Shown piece by piece: positions 54,141 to 64,000 of a stretch of DNA of 64,000 bases. Positions within the stretch are counted from its first letter, which is position 1. The number at the start of each line of letters is the position of its first letter. Position numbers and translations under genes: made by a program. Origin of the DNA: Sacculina carcini. Lineage: Eukaryota; Arthropoda; Thecostraca; Sacculinidae. Below the pieces are notes generated by a model. It was not told where the DNA came from. It saw only the letters and a program-made list of their open reading frames with translations, and made no database searches. The DNA is taken from positions 2,316,501-2,380,500 of the forward strand of contig OU696577.1 of the NCBI GenBank assembly GCA_916048095.2, given 5' to 3'.

Positions 54141-54216
54141 TGCATATACGCTGATGAGTCCGTGTATTGCAACCCAGAATCGGTCGAAATGTTGGCGTTT
54201 GACCGTTGGTGTATGT
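54141..54216 (+). ncRNA. Candidate type I hammerhead ribozyme
   Basis: The core is canonical: CTGATGA at 54151-54157 and GAAA at 54186-54189. Stem II (GTCCG with CGGTC) pairs at four of five positions, including the invariant first G-C. Stem III is A-U, U-G, G-C with a TTGG loop. The cleavage triplet would be GUU, ending at 54199. Stem I can form from CATATAC (54143-54149) with GTGTATG (54209-54215), leaving an 8-base bulge. Motifs of this size are known in Penelope-like elements and retrozymes. Activity is unproven. Confidence 0.5.
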
Positions 54217-54867
54217 ACTCGTATGATTTCCGTTTGTGGCTGTGGTAGGCTGGTGTTTCCACGGTCGCTGCATAATCAACCGTCGATGGTTTTAGTGGAT
54301 GGTAATCACTGATAATTGTGCGATTACAAATGAGGCATTTGACATGGCTTCTCCGGCTTTTCCCACCACGCTCAATTCGCAATCAATATGAATGCACTCT
54401 GTGTAGTGCTTGAAAAGCCTGGTTGTGTGATGTTTATCATCAGCATAATTTATTTTGCCTTTCACAATACACAGTTTCACTAATACAATACACAAGGCGG
54501 CAGGGCATGATAATCCGAAAGGATTGTGTAGCCCGCGATAAACATACTAACAAACCGCAAAATAACTATATAACACATAGACAAAGCGTAATATGTGGTT
54601 AAAAAGGACACAAAACCTGAATAATTTAAAAGTTTTACGCACAAAACATGTTTATATTGTAATATAATGTAATATATTACCACATTCACACATAAAGTGT
54701 GGACACACGATAAACAACAGACAAATACAATGACACATACAACAGACAGCACTAAAACAATGAAAGCATGTATATAGACGTACGCGAATTAGCGGAATCA
54801 GTTTGTTAGAGAAATATTTGACTGATTCGGAAGAGGAGATATGAAGGGGAAGTTTATTCAACAGTCG

Positions 54868-55245
54868 TGTTGTGTGATTATTTACGGTGCGAGAGAGAGA
54901 GAGTGAGAGATTGTGTGTGAGAGTGTGAGCGAGTTAGTGTGGCTGATTGTGTGTGGTTTCGATTTTACGCTTTGTGTCATTTACTGTGTTTATAGGTGTG
55001 TATGTACGTGTATATGCGTGTCATGCTGTCGAGTGTTCATGCCCCGCGGCGGCGAGCGGGTGACCGGCTCGCCGCTGATTGGTTGTTGCGGTGGGTGAGG
55101 CCTGTGTGTGTGCATGTGTGTGTGTGTGTGCTCCTGTATGTGACGGTGTGAGCGTGGATGCGTTCTGAGTGAGTCGTGTTCGAAGTTTGTCTGTGGTGTG
55201 ACGTCTTGTCTGTAAATACAGTTTTACTTTTGTGTTTTGTCTACA
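54868..55245 (+). repeat. Third copy of the short LTR family, fossil
   Basis: It starts TGTTGTGTGATT and ends GTCTACA. It shares the CGGCGGCGAGCGGGTGACCG-like block, the GATTGG box and TGACGTC with the copies at 17.8 and 48.2 kb. No clear target duplication remains. Confidence 0.6.
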
Positions 55246-55315
55246 ATCATTTAACGTCACAAGCATAGCAAATTCCGTCGCAAGGTTGCATTTGTTGTGT
55301 TCATAAGAAGCAATG

Positions 55316-55532
55316 TGGTCCGACGCAGTCTGCACTTTGGGTCTAGCACGACTGTCTGCTGAGATCGAGGACCTGTGTGAGGTCGAAGAATCTGCTGAGA
55401 TCGAGGCCCTGTGTGAGGTCGAAGAATCTGCTGAGATTGAGGACCTGTGTGAGGTCGAAGGATCTGTATAGATCGTTTAATCTGGTGAGGTCGAGGGTCT
55501 GGAGAGTGGATCGTGAGGTCAGACGTGACCGG
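55316..55532. repeat. GATC-rich dispersed repeat, copy 2
   Basis: The lead GTCTGCACTTTGGGTCTAGC matches copy 1. Three near-exact units (CTGCTGAGATCGAGG, then CCTGTGTGAGGTCGAAGAAT) follow, and it ends GGTCAGACGTGACC, which resembles the start of copy 1. Confidence 0.8.
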
Positions 55533-56029
55533 GCTGGTCACTGAGGAAGCTCCGTGAAGTGAAAATAAAAATCAAAGATAAAAAAGAGAGCCAAACTGAT
55601 AAAGAATCAAGTGTACTTGAGATAGATGACATTGATGAATATGGGAATAATCAGGGATAAAAACTAATTATGAGTTGGATGCATAGTGTCGGAGCAAGAA
55701 CTGTATTAATCATATGTGAAAGATCTTGTGTGGATAAACTCATGCGCTGTACAGCGACAGTACCATATTTCTAAGAATACCGAAACAGTATTTCGAATGC
55801 GTATCAGGATGCACATAGAGCAAATATCACTCAGCTTAAGGTTGCATAATATCATGAGTGCTGTATTACGCAATCGATCCTCCGTGTTGAGCAAGCCCTC
55901 CATGCCAATAAATTGGGATAATTAGTTCCGATTGTCCGACGTATCTCGCTCTGATTGGTCACATTAGCCATGCGTCACACTGCGTCTTTTTGCCGGCCAT
56001 ATTTACACACTTGTCTTCAGCTTCTTCAG

Positions 56030-56274
56030 CAGTGGCGGTTTCAGAGTGCAGTTTTGGGAGGGTCTGAATGAATTTCGGGGGCTTAATCTTGTGGCGATTA
56101 GTCATGTACATGCATCATTATGCAACCTCTTTGTGATAATGCTTATATCAACAAATTCTACAGAACAAGTAATTTGTATTGACCTCATTTATTGAACCTC
56201 TTGGCTATGAAGAGTTGATGGAAACATTTTGGGGGGCTTCAGTCCCTGCGCCCCACCCTCTGGAACCGCCAGTG
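56030..56274. mobile_element. hAT-like MITE, family A
   Basis: Its ends are CAGTGGCGGTTTCAGAG and CTCTGGAACCGCCAGTG. Flanks TTCTTCAG and CCCTTGAG match at five of eight bases. Confidence 0.75.
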
Positions 56275-56505
56275 CCCTTGAGATCAGATCCTTGCGTCTG
56301 TGTGGATGTACGAGATTGAGTCAATCGACATATGCAATCAACATCATGCCTTGTTTCATGCACGTTGCATTATTTGAACGACTATCCTCATTGCGCATAG
56401 ATATTGGGTTTGTTTTCAATAAAAACGGTTCATAGAATTTTTGTGTGTTTACTATCCTGGAAGGAGACCAGCTTTCGGTTCGGCAATATAGTCATACATG
56501 CGATG

Positions 56506-56930
56506 TTATCCCCTGTTGTAGGCGCGTCTATGTATATTGGTGTAGCCAGGTAGTAGATTTTCGCGCTTACAAACGAGATTAAATTCAATTGCAATTTTGC
56601 AATCTTTTTCCTGGTGGATTCTAAATCTCTTGTCGCTCTGACTCAGACACTTCAAAAGCGTTCCTATATTCCTATTTTTGTTGTGTGGTATCATGTGTAT
56701 TGTGTTTTTATGAATTGTCTGAAGATGGAGTCAGCAGACTCCGAAACGTTACAGAATATAGGAACGCTTTTGAAGTGTTTGAGTCAAAGCGACCAGAAAC
56801 TGACAAGAGATTTAGAATCAACCAGGAAAAAGATTGCAAAATGCGAAATTGCAATTGACTTTAATCTTGTTTGTAAGCGCGAAAGTCTATATATATATAT
56901 GCATATTTACACGAGGCTTGTGGGCTGAAA
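56506..56930. mobile_element. Inverted pair of Penelope-like element fragments
   Basis: Arms at about 56575-56694 and 56750-56880 are inverted copies. Both read outward as GTLLKCLSQSD, then KIAIEFNLVCKRE or CEIAIDFNLVCKRES. That string resembles the region ahead of the RT domain in Penelope-like elements (KLEKxxxDIxFLxxCKxxxLxPxF pattern); this is recalled, not searched. The 55-bp loop holds CTGAAGATGGAGTCAGCA followed by GACTCCGAAAC, a hammerhead-like motif. Confidence 0.55.
56709..56762 (+). ncRNA. Hammerhead-like motif, imperfect
   Basis: CTGAAGA (56719-56725) and GAAA (56743-56746) flank a perfect 6-bp stem, GGAGTC with GACTCC, around loop AGCA. Outer strands TATGAATTGT and ACAGAATATA can pair around a 2x2 internal loop. 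ACGT after GAA is a self-complementary stem III, as in dimer-forming short hammerheads. One extra U lies between the core and stem II, so cleavage is doubtful. Confidence 0.35.
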
Positions 56931-57467
56931 CGGACGACAAGGCACAGATAGACTTGGCATAAGATGGACCGATCAATAGGAAGTGCCCGATAAAGTGACA
57001 TTTATTGAGCGCACGTGCGACAGGTGATAATTGCTTTTGTACTGATTGGTGTCCGACATATTCCTCTACACAAAACTGATTGTGTCGTCGGCTATATTAC
57101 TCTGGAGACAGGACAGATGTGAAAACAATCACACCTGATTTCTCTCCAGAGTGGCCGATGTGCCTTCGTCTCTGACAAAAACATGACCTAAGTGACACCA
57201 TGTCAATTAGTGTCATTCGAATCAGTGGTATAATATCGATTCTGCATTTCCCAGCCTCCGTACAAACATAATTTAGTTATAATATAATATATGCATATAC
57301 AAATATACGTTGATTTGATTGGTATTGTTTCTGCTTTGTTTTGATCCCATTAGCAATATTATTTACCACCATAATATGTCTGTTTAACATTGAACATTTA
57401 GCATTGAATATGTCTGTTTAACATGTCTGTTTAACATTGAAATGATAATTCGAGTTTGCAAATGAAG

Positions 57468-57772
57468 TCTGGTCGGATGCGAATCCGATTGTGGTCTAAT
57501 GAGGCCTGCACGATCACGGGCCCAGCAGGATCACGAAGTCTGCTGAGATTGTGGATCTGTAAAAATCAATGATCTGCAGAGATCGTAGGGTCTGGTGAGA
57601 TCGTGGATCTGAAAAGATCGAGGATTTATAGAGATTGTTGGATCTGGTGGGATCGAGGATCTGAAGAGATCCAGCTCCTATGGAGATCGATGATCTGGTG
57701 AGATTGTGGATCTTAAGAGATCATGGGTTCTGTAGAGATCGTTAGATCTGATGTGACCGTCTGGTTCTCTGG
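57468..57772. repeat. GATC-rich dispersed repeat, copy 3
   Basis: About ten degenerate units of roughly 30 bp (GATCTGGTGAGATCGTGGAT type) lie between a GGTCGGATGCGAATCC lead and a GATGTGACCGTCTGG end. GATC recurs about every 15 bp. Confidence 0.8.
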
Positions 57773-58087
57773 GCAAACTCATTAAAGTGAACTAACATTA
57801 ACAATTGCTGTACCATTTGAACACACTGATTTTCTCCACGGAAACATTGATTTATTTAAACGTTTATTGTCCAGACACAACTCAACTCGCACATAACACT
57901 TGGCCAACAACGCGAGATAGCCACGTGCAAGAATGCAAGTCAAACATACAAATCATAGCATGTGCATACAGAGTGTGTATGTATATGTGTGTGTTTGTTT
58001 GTACTTGTGTGCCTGTTTGTGTGCGTGTATATGTCTCAAGCTAATTTTTTCTGCTACACACACACACACACATATATATATAATATC

Positions 58088-58092
<5 letters not shown>

Positions 58093-58158
<66 letters not shown>
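58093..58158. repeat. (TA)n microsatellite
   Basis: About 33 TA units bounded by the inverted hexamers ATCGTA and TACGAT. Confidence 0.95.
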
Positions 58159-58159
<1 letters not shown>

Positions 58160-58577
58160 GATAGGGACGCGCACATATTTTGCGATTCAAAACCTTTTTG
58201 ACTAGCACACAACTCGTGTGTGTTTGAGAGTGGATCTCTTTTTTTTCATCTTAAGTTTTCAACAAAGAATCGACACATTGTTGATGCCAGTTATTCTCAG
58301 CACTTGTATCATTGTAGGAGTGATTCATTTCGAATTTTGCTAAAATTTAATTCTGGCACACACAGGTGCCAATGTATTTTCCAGTGGCATTCTGTTAAGA
58401 ATGTTTGTATTATTGATTTTAAAGTTCTTGATAATCGGTCGTTTCTGCCTCAATCGCCGGTTCATTTGTACGACGCAATTACGTAGCAGATCAGACAGCA
58501 GAACACGACGAAACTTGGCCGCAAACTTTCTGCGCTGGACTCTGTGAACACAAATGACAAATAATCAGGTTAAGCTG

Positions 58578-58745
58578 ATACGTCACATTATTAATGTTAT
58601 TATTATCATAATTATTAATTACGGGAAAATACAGTAGCATGGGAAGAGTGCAAGCACTATTAGCACCCAGAGCGGTCGCCTCATGTACCGGAAGCGCCCA
58701 AAAGATGTAGAGAGAAAGAGAGTTAGAAAAAGTTAATGTTTCCGT
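58578..58745 (-). repeat. TAA-tailed dispersed repeat, copy 6
   Basis: Reverse orientation: ATTATTAATTACGGGAAAAT, CAGTAGCATGGGAAGAGTGC and GTACCGGAAGCGCCCAAAAG. Confidence 0.6.
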
Positions 58746-58799
58746 CAGGAAGATGAAAGCTATCGAAGAAAGAAGCAAAATAAATCAACAATAAATCAA

Positions 58800-60399
58800 A
58801 TGAATTTTTTTAATCAAGAGGCTAAATGAAAGTGTATATATAGAATCGTGAAACAGACTGATTAAGACAATACTGTAACGGTAAATGAATAGATAATATT
58901 GATATCTCGTCGATAATAGGCAAATATGTGAAGTAAATTTCTCGTAATACAAAGCATAAGATATTGTCATAAAATATCCCTTGCAGATGATGCTAACAAA
59001 ATACAAATGTTTTATTTATTCAACACTGCACACTGCACAATGTTTTGAATGTGCAATGTTTTGAAGCCACGAACAATGCACAAGTATTGAAGCCAGAATG
59101 TAGAGTAGAATTAAATTTAGATGTTACATTGGTATGTATGACGAGTAATTCAGTAGTGGAAAATTGTTGAGCCTAATTTATTTGCATTTGTGTAGAACAA
59201 GTTTTAGTCGCTTGGCCGTTTTATATGGAAAACACTTTGAGAATACATGATTTATATATTGTTGCATCCTGAATCATGAACAAATTATTCAAAATTAGCA
59301 TATCTGAAAATGGAGTATATGTACATGAGTAATTTTCATATGTTTGGGATACATTTTTATAGTTACTTCACAACATCACAAATTGTTTCCTTTTCTAAAA
59401 AACAGCACTTTTTACGTTATTTTGCATATATATTCACTAAAAAAATTTACTCTGGCCTCAATTATGCAAATATGTATTCCAATGAACGGTGAGTTTTATA
59501 ATTAAGACTAATTAACGAGTCCGAATTAAGGTTTTGATTTCCTCCTAATATTTAACCTAATACCTATACCTATTGCTAATTTTTCATTTGGGAAATTTTT
59601 TATTGATTAACAAAACCTTACGACCGGAAAAAGGCAAACTCAAAAACTGCTCAACTGTCAGCTATTCTCAGGAATGTTTGTGCGTATTCAATAAGCACAA
59701 CAATCAATGTCGACTTTTCTGGAGAAATAGCGAGCAGAATTCATCTCGAGTAAAAGATGCTGCATAAAAGACGTATATTGAAGAACAATATCAATTTTGT
59801 AGTCAAGTGTTTCGTTTTTGAGGTTCAGTTAGCGCCATTGTCAATATGGGTGTCAGTGGCGTAACCAGTACGTATTTCCTTGGGGCAACATCAAGGAAAG
59901 GCTAGCCCAAAGCCGCTGTATGTATGCATTCTCCCCTGTATGTATCATTCACCCCTGTAGTAAGGTCGATTGTTTTAGCAGAGATGTAGCATGAGATGAG
60001 TTTATGGCTGTGTGCGCCTATGACTCGCTTCAAAGTTGACCACTTCTACCATGCTGGCGCCGTAATAACCAAGTCAAAAAGATCTTTCATCCGGCCACTT
60101 GATATCGCAGACGATGCACGCGCTTCCTGTCCTATGATCATCGCCAAACAAACTCCAGCACACGGACACGCATACACACACAGGCACACTGGAACCTTTC
60201 AAGCTGACTAAAGCGTCCGTTCCTCATGTATGGAGAAACAATACATTTATTGAGGCTGTTGAAATACGCAGTCACTAGTCAAACGTGTATTTGCAAAGGG
60301 TATATTTTGGTATTTGTGTATTTTTGTAGAAGATTGAATACTATTTTGCAATATTTCAAGCTATGCAAGCGATTTTTGCCAAAGTAGCTCATAAAAGTA
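58800..60399. other. Gene-free stretch
   Basis: AT-rich with short unrecognised frames. No mobile-element ends with target duplications were found. Confidence 0.5.
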
Positions 60400-60541
60400 C
60401 GGTAAGTCCCCAGGAGACCGAGGGGCTGCTCGTAACTGCATTTACCCAAAGTATGACCTCTATTATAATGGTATTTTATTTATAATGTGGACCTCCAGTA
60501 TTGCCTTGAAGGAGAGAGGGGCAAAGACCTTGCAACGGCTC
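60400..60541. mobile_element. hAT-like MITE, family C, partial
   Basis: It ends CCTTGCAACGGCTCTG and contains GACCTCTATTATAATGG, as at the window start. It also shares the GTCCCCAGGAGACCGAGGGG block with a reverse copy near 37.3 kb. Confidence 0.6.
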
Positions 60542-61102
60542 TGGATCTATTTTAGCTGTCATATATGCTAGTGTCAGAAGACTGTGACACATTCATGTTT
60601 GATGTTAGATTTATACTGTTGTGTTAGTTATATGCGGTAAATGCAACTAGTGATAACTAGTAGGTTTTTTGCCTGGGGAATTGTGCGCTTTTACGAATGA
60701 GACCGTGTGATAGCGATCTTGCACTTTGGATGCAATCAGAGATGGAAGAGAACGAGTCATGACTTACACATTAAATTCACATATTGAGATTAACCAATAT
60801 TAATGTAAAGAGTTAGTACAATCTTGCTAAAAATCAGCGTAGTGTAAATTAATAAGTCTGTTAAACCACAATAAATAAAATTGCATAATTTTTGACTTTC
60901 AAATTCATCTGGCCAGTAGGCAACAGCGATGCAAAGGCCTGGCTATAGTCACAGACACAGCGGGAGATATTCTGACCACATTGCTGTATATTCCGAATGG
61001 ATCGAATGCAATTGAATGTCGATTATTATCAACAACGTTTGATGGAAACAGAGAGAATAAAAAGTAATGAGAAAGATGAAGCTTGGTAATGAGATAGCAA
61101 TT

Positions 61103-61339
61103 TCATTGGGGCAAAATCGCACCAGTAGTTCTTGTATTGGTGAGCGGGAGGTGGCCCTGAACATGTTGCACATGAGTCTTCCAGTAGAGCGCCGCTATTT
61201 CGGCCGTACACTTGATACGCATTCGCAAATCTCCAAACAAGTGATTCGCCAAAAGACGGAAGCGAAGTCCGATGCTGGACGTTTCCAAGCCGCCACGGTG
61301 AAGCTCAATTGGAAAGTCCCTCACCAGACTTTGATCGGC
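61103..61339 (-). CDS. Beat-like terminal exon
   Basis: The acceptor reads tctcccacag|GCCGAT, in phase with the previous donor. It encodes a 78-residue tail containing IGLRFRLLANHLF, MRIKCTAEIAALYWKT and a final ILPQ before TGA. The Cys and the AxIxxxYW pattern complete the second domain. No further splice donor is needed. Confidence 0.82.
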   Translation of the reverse strand, partial: ADQSLVRDFPIELHRGGLETSSIGLRFRLLANHLFGDLRMRIKCTAEIAALYWKTHVQHVQGHLPLTNTRTTGAILPQ

Positions 61340-62931
61340 CTGTGGGAGAACAACCAAGTGCCACGTAAACTAAATGTAGTCTTAACTGAGACATTCTAGT
61401 CAAATATGCAATTGATAATGTGCATTTATGCGTCTAGGGACATTTGTAGAGATCGAAGAAGAAGTGAGAGAGTTGATTATGCTGATACCACGTTTTCTTA
61501 GTAGTGATAAAAAAGAGTGTCTATTCAGATAAAGTGTCTGATGTCTGTTCAGAGAATGAGATGAAGACAGAATGACTGTTTTTCCTCCTAGTTATGCGAA
61601 GACAGAATATGTCTGATGAAGACAGAATATTTGTGCATCTTTGGAGAAATCATTTAGAATAGGAACATTGTGAGGTCTGAAATTATGTCAAGTGACGATG
61701 AATAAATAGAAAATTCATGTTGCTTGATATCTTCATGACTCGCTCTGATTGGCTCAAGGATCGATGATTGATATTTGCTCTTACCCGTTCTCCATTGATG
61801 TACCATGTAAGTGAGGCTGCCGGTTTACTACGAGCTGATGTGCAGTTGAGAGCTATCACGTCCCCAGGCTCATAACGCTCGTGTACTCCGCTGATGGTGG
61901 GGCCTCTTTTAGGCAAATCTTTTTACACAGAGTGAACAAGTTTGTCTCTTATCACATCAACATAGCGTTAGGTTAGGTATCCTATGAATATTACTCGGGA
62001 TTTTCCATACGGACAAGATTGCTGCAGTTATGAGGTTGCTTTTTATCTATTCTACTAGGATATATTGTACCTCATTTCCGAAATGACTTGTTTGCACATT
62101 TGTATGTTTTTCATATATTAGTGCTGTGTTTTGATGGAAATATCATAAATAGATGTTGTTATTCTTAATCGGATAACTTACCTCGAATAATACAACCATG
62201 ATTCATGTAAAAAATCTGGAAATGTTGTAGAAATTTATTTCTCATTATAGATGGGCATGATACAAAGATCCAAAATATGTGCCAAAATACAGCAGCTGAA
62301 GCAACTTGTGACCCACCGACCACTTGAAGGTTGCGCTGGGCGTGAATTGTGAAATAGGAAGGGGCTTCAGTGGCTATCTCGCATCGGTACTTTCCCGACG
62401 TGCTCAGACTGACCGACTTCAGAGTTACCGTCGTCATGTTGCTGTAGATAGTCTGGTAAATAACATTACAAGTAATATCAGATTGGTTTCGTATTCAGAA
62501 TTTATTTCTTGTTTGTTGAACCTAGCATAAGCGCGCATCTTCTGGAGAGCTTAAGATTGAGGACTGCCCGATGTGTAGAGTAGTTATCAACCCGTATTTT
62601 CAGCTCGAATGATGGTTTTGTGTATTATCCATAAGCTGTTACGGCGTCATTAATGAAATTATGTCTGCCGCTAGCATGAGAGATTCTTGACTTGAGAACA
62701 ATTTTGTAATCTTGTAGCTCACATCAACAAAAATGCCGGCCCGGTTGAACGTCTGCGTGGGAGGAATCTCGGACGGCGAGTAGCGGAAGAACTCCTTTCT
62801 GTCGCGATACCAGTTCACTGTGTAGACTTTCTCACCCCAGTCCAGCTCGAAGAAGCAGGACAACATTGTTCGTGATCCGACTTGGACAGGTGATGGTATC
62901 ACCACGCGGGTCATCTGCAGACTCAAGACGT
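61103..62931 (-). CDS. Beaten path (Beat)-like immunoglobulin protein, last four exons
   Basis: Four exons (62931-62723, 62452-62317, 61918-61785, 61339-61103) join in phase. The first immunoglobulin domain carries VVIPSPVQVGSRTMLSCFFE, then VNWYRDRKEFFRYSP and PPTQTF, the Beat family pattern (WYxDxxEFYRYxPxxxPxxQ). After it come VTLKSVSLSTSGKYRCE and EAPSYFTI. The second, shorter domain holds LNCTSARSKPAASLTWYING and ends with LRFRLLANHL and RIKCTAEIAALYW. Drosophila Beat proteins are secreted or membrane-linked partners of Sidestep in motor-axon guidance. The open frame ends in TGA at 61103, so the C-terminus is present. The preceding exon (signal peptide, must end in phase 1) was not found and may lie outside the window. 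No GPI signal or membrane segment is visible, so a secreted form is the simplest reading. Confidence 0.88.
61785..61918 (-). CDS. Beat-like exon: second domain, first part
   Basis: The acceptor reads gtaaaaag|ATTTGCC and the donor GAACGG|gtaaga (phase 0). It encodes DLPKRGPTISG, YEPGDVIALNC and SKPAASLTWYINGER. The LP-x-P-x-I-x-G start and the NCTSxxSKPAAxLTWxIN string are Beat hallmarks. Confidence 0.9.
62317..62452 (-). CDS. Beat-like exon: first Ig domain, C-terminal half
   Basis: The acceptor reads tttaccag|ACTATC and the donor GTGGTCG|gtgggt (phase 1). It encodes TIYSNMTTVTLKSV, then GKYRCEIATEAPSYF with the second Ig Cys, and NLQVV. Confidence 0.9.
62723..62931 (-). CDS. Beat-like exon: first Ig domain, N-terminal half
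   Basis: The acceptor reads attttccag|ACGTC (phase 1 entry) and the donor GTTGAT|gtgagc (phase 0). It encodes DVLSLQMTRVV followed by the first Ig Cys (MLSCFFE), NWYRDRKEFFRYSP and AGIFVD. Confidence 0.9.
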
Positions 62932-63496
62932 CTGGAAAATTCAGGATAAACATGTGTTTAGATAGACGTCGAACTGAATTTTTATTGAGAAAGGGAAGTT
63001 TATATCAATTCAACTATATCGTGTGCATTATGATGTTTATTGTTCAGTTCATTATGTTCATTTATATTTCAGTCAAGAATTCACCTAGAAGCCAGTTCTG
63101 TCGCGAAATCCTGCTCCAGAATTTTCTCTCCAATTTTACTTATATGTTCAAAGATTGGCAATTTCCCATTTCTTTACGCCACACTTTTCCAGCATTTTCC
63201 GGTGAGTTTCACTGTTGTTGAACATTTTGCTTTGTGTGGTCTTCGTGTAGGATATTATACGCATGTCACGTATGATATGCCAACGTTCAACCTAGTTGGC
63301 CTGCAAACATACAGCTGCACGTAATATACAATTCTTAAGCGTTCTCTGTGACTGCCGGCCGCATCACAAATCTATCGAGTTTGTCCAGTTGTTATTGTCA
63401 ATGATTTTCCGACTGAGTTTCGACGCTGCTGCACACAGATCATTAGCTAATTCAACGTGCTCCGACATACATGTGCTTATTTTGTGCGTTGTTCTC

Positions 63497-63511
63497 AGTG
63501 TGTGTGTCTGT

Positions 63512-63568
<57 letters not shown>
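63497..63568. repeat. (TG)n microsatellite
   Basis: About 34 TG units, upstream of the Beat-like exons and possibly in that gene's first intron. Confidence 0.95.
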
Positions 63569-64000
63569 AGTGTGTACGTTTTCATTGGGGCTTCATCCAT
63601 TGGTCATACAGCACACACAAGTCGTTCTAAAATATGACAGACCCAAAGATGCACTGTGCAATTGCGTGGACATAGTGTGCGTGTGCGTGCTGCGAATTCC
63701 AGCGATGCTAGATTATTGTGATTGAATTTTGCTTAAAGAAAAACAACCGACTGCACCTAGCAAGTGAGAAAGTTCTTCCCGTTAAAAACTTTTGCCTAAA
63801 ATGCTATATTTTCACCTACAGTAATGTCATTTGGCTGATGTATATGTGTGTGCCTGTGATAGTGCTGTTGTAATCGCCAGCAAACATTGTATGCGCTTAT
63901 TATGTTCAAGATAGTGTGCTGGTGGCGTAAACATATATTGAAATGAACCTGCTAGCACCGAGTCATATATTCAGCTATAGTCATATAGTCATATTGTCAG

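Noticed and set aside
58220-58486. 88-codon plus-strand frame with Cys/His residues (HRCQCIFQWH)
   Set aside because: No zinc-finger spacing or splice context could be established.

Overview
This is animal nuclear DNA, most likely from an arthropod. Three host genes are supported, all on the minus strand. They have GT-AG introns, AT-rich non-coding DNA, dozens of CA/TG and TA microsatellites, and many small DNA transposons. The arthropod call rests on a Beaten path (Beat)-type immunoglobulin gene and an SLC6 transporter that reads like insect nutrient amino acid transporters. The species cannot be named from the sequence.

Host genes: (1) A one-exon HTRA2/Omi mitochondrial serine protease at 6009-7424. 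(2) A Na+-dependent nutrient amino acid transporter (NAAT/SLC6) with 11 recognised coding exons between 34382 and 21496. All ten exon junctions keep reading phase; the short last exon is unresolved. (3) The last four exons of a Beat-like gene at 62931-61103; its signal-peptide exon was not found and may lie beyond the window.

Layout: 1-5.3 kb is repeats and gene-free DNA. HTRA2 sits at 6-7.4 kb. A decayed hAT transposase of the ZBED type lies at about 11-13.4 kb. From 13.4 to 21 kb there are LINE remnants, hAT-type MITEs, a 97-bp fold-back and a solo LTR. The NAAT gene covers 21.2-34.4 kb; its introns hold a LINE carrying a MITE, a 17-bp minisatellite, a long TG tract beside a splice acceptor, and inverted repeats. 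From 34.4 to 61 kb no host gene was recognised. That part holds MITEs with target-site duplications, an internally deleted Tc1 element, a short LTR element nested in a hAT element, a tRNA-derived SINE, a hammerhead-ribozyme-like motif, GATC-rich tandem repeats and an inverted pair of Penelope-like fragments. The Beat exons end the window.

The three genes have unrelated roles (mitochondrial quality control, amino acid uptake, axon guidance or adhesion) and form no pathway. The most unusual signals are the hammerhead-like motif at about 54.14-54.22 kb, related but imperfect motifs inside Penelope-like DNA, and the nested elements whose empty sites can be read directly.
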